Source of the DNA: Dethiothermospora halolimnae
GTDB taxonomy: Bacteria > Bacillota > Clostridia > Tissierellales > VENL01
NCBI RefSeq assembly: GCF_037577855.1
Contig: NZ_JBAKFX010000066.1
Span: 1 to 17,430, forward strand
DNA: 17,430 nt
Reading direction: 5' to 3'
How positions within the stretch are numbered: position 1 is the stretch's first letter; the number at the start of each line of letters is the position of its first letter. A model generated the notes under the pieces. That model made no database searches. It was not told the origin of the DNA and was given only the letters and a program-made list of their open reading frames with translations. Of this stretch, positions 15,517-17,430 are shown piece after piece. Both the position numbers and the translations under genes were made by a program.

Positions 15517-15972
15517 GTGATTAAAATAGAAGAATTAAAACCAAACGAAAAAGAGAAAGAAGTTTTATTATTATTTTATAATAGATTCTATGATTTATAT
15601 GAAGAAGTTGTAAATGATGATTTTATTAACAATGATGCTAGAATAAGATTTTATAAACTAAGAGAATCATTTTCGATATATAAAGAATTATTGAGTTATG
15701 AGCCTATTAAAGAATACATTAATTGGATGAAAAAAGGTGGACGACCTCATTTTGAAGGGATAATTGCAGATGATCTATTTAGTTTTATAAGAAATTTACT
15801 ATTACACTTCCCTATTTTTGATACATGGGATGAAGTTTATATAAATAAGAACTTAGCCACGTGGAGTAAAGTGGGACAAATAAATAAATTTCTAACTAAA
15901 AGTATTAAAAGAAAAATCGATGGTAAAGGCACGGTGAAATATAGAATATGGGAAGAAAAAAGAAAAAAATGA
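15517..15972 (+). CDS. Cassette-borne protein of unknown function, ORF 1
   Basis: I do not recognise this 151-residue protein. It is charged and helical, with YNRFYDLYEEVV near 21-32, a central RNLLLHFPIFDTWDEVYINK (about 91-110) and a lysine-rich end, WEEKRKK. No membrane segment or classic catalytic motif is evident. The start is unclear. GTG at 15517 keeps the frame but has no ribosome site at a useful distance. GGGGTGA (15514-15520) lies five bases before an in-frame ATA at 15526, in a context (GGTGATTAAAATA) like that of cinA's ATG. The stop (15970-15972) overlaps ORF 2 by ATGA and follows an A7 run. Its place in a cassette beside an AbiTii gene hints at defence, as inference only. Confidence 0.65.
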   Translation: MIKIEELKPNEKEKEVLLLFYNRFYDLYEEVVNDDFINNDARIRFYKLRESFSIYKELLSYEPIKEYINWMKKGGRPHFEGIIADDLFSFIRNLLLHFPIFDTWDEVYINKNLATWSKVGQINKFLTKSIKRKIDGKGTVKYRIWEEKRKK

Positions 15973-16166
15973 CATATTTTTGTATTAATTTTCCCGAAAA
16001 ATATGATGATACAAATATTTACTTAAAGGATATAATAGCAGAAGAAGTTGGAATAAAATTTTGCATGACATTAATGAGAGCGATACTAGATACTCAGGTA
16101 GAGGATTCAGAAATACCAGATATAAAAATAATGTCTCAAGTATATTTACCGGTAAAAAACAGATAG
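15969..16166 (+). CDS. Cassette-borne protein of unknown function, ORF 2
   Basis: This 65-residue frame begins MTYFCINFPEKYDD and ends SQVYLPVKNR; no family is recognised. ATG at 15969 overlaps ORF 1's TGA as ATGA and has no ribosome site of its own, so expression should depend on ORF 1 translation. An earlier in-frame ATG at 15948 adds seven mostly lysine residues and has a distant GGTGA. The frame is -1 relative to ORF 1, and the junction is a perfect A AAA AAA heptamer, so a fused ORF 1-ORF 2 protein of about 216 residues by -1 slippage is possible. Alternatively one gene has been split by a homopolymer mutation. A palindrome CAGATA-G-TATCTG (16160-16172) spans the stop. Confidence 0.5.
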   Translation: MTYFCINFPEKYDDTNIYLKDIIAEEVGIKFCMTLMRAILDTQVEDSEIPDIKIMSQVYLPVKNR

Positions 16167-16269
16167 TATCTGAAACTGTATAAATTCCAATCTGTTTAAG
16201 TATTACATATTGGAGCGGTATATGATAACGCTTTTGATTAATGTATAATGGCAATTTCCATTAATTCTA

Positions 16270-16362
16270 TCGCCTAACAGAGTGTTCCCAACATCCATCA
16301 ATATTTGGGATTCGTCTTTGTGAGAGCTGATGAACGTCGTGAACATTCGGAACGTTAGGCGA
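16270..16362 (+). other. attC-like recombination site
   Basis: TCGCCTAAC (16270-16278) and GTTAGGCGA (16354-16362) are perfectly complementary and contain exact RYYYAAC (GCCTAAC) and GTTRRRY (GTTAGGC) boxes. Inside, GTTCC (16284-16288) pairs with GGAAC (16349-16353), leaving five unpaired bases on the R'' side and none on the R' side. CATCA (16296-16300) pairs with TGATG (16328-16332). Conserved ends, nested imperfect pairing and one-sided spacer are the known features of integron attC sites. The length of 93 bases is in their range. Confidence 0.6.
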
Positions 16363-16386
16363 AATTAAACTTAGGGAGGAGTTTTC

Positions 16387-17301
16387 GTGAGTTTGTTAAG
16401 AGATATACAATTACAAGCTGTATCTTCAAATAATAAAATTACAGATTTATTACGAAAGTGTAAAATTTTAGCAGCTAGACTGGGGAATAAAGACTTTGAA
16501 GAATGGATTGAAAGAGAACTAAATGGTTATAAGTCAAAAGAGCAATTACCAAGCTATAGACTGATTAGAGGAGTAGAATCAAAAGGTCATTTTAGTGGTT
16601 ATTTTGGTAGCGGTCTAAGAAATGCTAGCATTCCACCCTCTTGTATTGCTGACAAAAAGGTGAGAGAACATCTTACAACTGGATATTTTACACAAAGTAT
16701 TAGTGTATATGAAGAGTTACTAACAAAAGATAATGAAGGATCTTTTAGAGTACCATGGCCTTCAGACTTAGTCTCTATTTTGGGACAAAAGATATATGAA
16801 GATATGAACTGCATGCAAGCTTGGAAAGTAATACCTAGTGGTATAATTATTAAGCTTATAGATAGTGTTAGAAATCGCATTTTGTCATTTGTGCTTGAAA
16901 TCGAGAAAGTAAATCCTGAAGCTGGGGAAGCTGCTATTAATTCTGAGCCTATACCACAGAAAAGTGTAAGTCAAATTTTCAACACTCATATTTATGGTAG
17001 TATAGGTAGTTATGCTTCAGGGAATCAAAATTCACATCAAACACTTGAAGTTAATATTTATAGAGATTTAGGTGGATTAAAATCAGAATTAAAAAAGCTT
17101 GGTATTGATGAATATGACATTAAGAACTTAGAAAAATCTATGTTAGAGGATAAGAAGAAAGGAGAAGAAGGAATAGGTAAGAAAACTGCAACTTGGTTAT
17201 CAAAAATGATTAAAAAGGCAGCTAATGGCACTGTTAAAATATCAGTGAAGACTGCTAGTCAAATAATTCCGAAACTGATAGGTAATTACTTGGGGATGTA
17301 G
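16387..17301 (+). CDS. AbiTii-domain abortive-infection protein
   Basis: This 304-residue protein matches AbiTii-type proteins, a family named for the lactococcal phage-abortive-infection protein AbiTii. The N-terminal domain (about 2-185) opens SLLRDIQLQAV, has LAARLGNKDFEEWIERELNGY (28-48) and closes with VRNRILSFVLEIEK (161-174). A linker leads to NTHIYGSIGSYASGN (199-213), then an EVNIYRDLGGLKSELKKLGI segment (221-240). The C-terminal helix region around 265-304 is amphipathic and could touch membranes or act as effector. The start is GTG, with AGGGAGGAG at 16373-16381 five bases upstream. The gene begins 25 bases after an attC-like site, and no second attC-like site follows. A phage-triggered growth-arrest role is inferred from the family. 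Confidence 0.82.
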   Translation: MSLLRDIQLQAVSSNNKITDLLRKCKILAARLGNKDFEEWIERELNGYKSKEQLPSYRLIRGVESKGHFSGYFGSGLRNASIPPSCIADKKVREHLTTGYFTQSISVYEELLTKDNEGSFRVPWPSDLVSILGQKIYEDMNCMQAWKVIPSGIIIKLIDSVRNRILSFVLEIEKVNPEAGEAAINSEPIPQKSVSQIFNTHIYGSIGSYASGNQNSHQTLEVNIYRDLGGLKSELKKLGIDEYDIKNLEKSMLEDKKKGEEGIGKKTATWLSKMIKKAANGTVKISVKTASQIIPKLIGNYLGM

Positions 17302-17356
17302 TGCGGTGTTTGTCAAGTAAGTTGTCGCATTTAATTTGAAAAAGGTATAATTTCTT

Positions 17357-17430
17357 CGTTCCCGATTCGCCATTGACATGGAGCCTCTACATACATGGAT
17401 TTTGTACCTGTAGGCAGATGTAAATAGAGG
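17357..17430 (-). repeat. Dispersed intergenic repeat, diverged copy C (partial)
   Basis: Read on the minus strand this stretch has CAGGTACAAAATCCATG, then TGTAGAGGCTCC, then GGCGAATCGGGAACG. This follows the order AGGTA, CCATG, TGTAGA, GAATTC-like palindrome seen in copy B. The CTTCGAA end would lie beyond the window. It begins 55 bases after the AbiTii stop, where a second attC-like site might have been expected. Confidence 0.45.

Larger units (their letters stand above)
15427..16354 (+). mobile_element. Integron-style gene cassette 1 (two small ORFs plus attC-like site)
   Basis: Integron integrases cut between G and TT of GTTRRRY. Applying that to GTTAGGC at 15426 and at 16354 gives a 928-bp unit that starts TTAGGCGACA, carries two ORFs on the plus strand and ends with an attC-like hairpin. 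Same-strand genes before a terminal recombination site is the usual cassette layout. No integron integrase is present in the window. Confidence 0.5.

Overview
The window is AT-rich, uses strong AGGAGG-type ribosome binding sites, and carries a T-box-controlled trpS. This points to a low-GC Gram-positive anaerobe of the Clostridia, perhaps close to Tissierellales; that placement is inferred from codon use and gene content only.

Left part (1-7500), ordinary chromosomal genes. The tail of an unidentified gene is followed by a SAM methyltransferase and a GT4 glycosyltransferase whose reading frames overlap by four bases. A convergent TuaH-like glycosyltransferase faces them across a shared two-tier terminator hairpin. 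Together they look like the edge of a surface-glycan cluster. Next comes trpS behind a complete T-box leader with a TGG specifier; an inverted pair of a dispersed palindromic repeat brackets this unit. cinA (minus strand) and an S33 alpha/beta hydrolase follow and are divergently transcribed.

Middle part (7500-12610). A large membrane protein has a spermidine-synthase-like domain between two membrane blocks, but lacks the usual catalytic acid. Then comes a copper-export operon: a two-HMA copA and the chaperone copZ. It has a recognisable promoter and a CsoR-like operator over the expected transcription start. The operon ends in a perfect 52-bp palindrome that also serves the convergent gene remnant next to it.

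Right part (12605-17430), accessory DNA. Only the C-terminal third of an NMT1/SsuA-like ABC substrate-binding protein survives. Its reading frame breaks at a short palindrome, the likely edge of an insertion. Beyond it lie a small coiled-coil gene and a large serine recombinase, both on the minus strand.

The most interesting segment is 15350-17300. Sequences matching the integron attC R'' and R' boxes (GCCTAAC ... GTTAGGC, with an inner L-box pair and a 5-nt one-sided spacer) lie between two small gene units, and a lone GTTAGGC stands before the first. This gives an integron-style cassette of about 928 bp. It holds two overlapping unknown ORFs joined at an A7 slippery heptamer directly before a stop. 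A second cassette-like unit carries an AbiTii-type abortive-infection protein. No integron integrase is in the window. The system may therefore be a clostridial cassette array, possibly carrying phage defence, mobilised from elsewhere.
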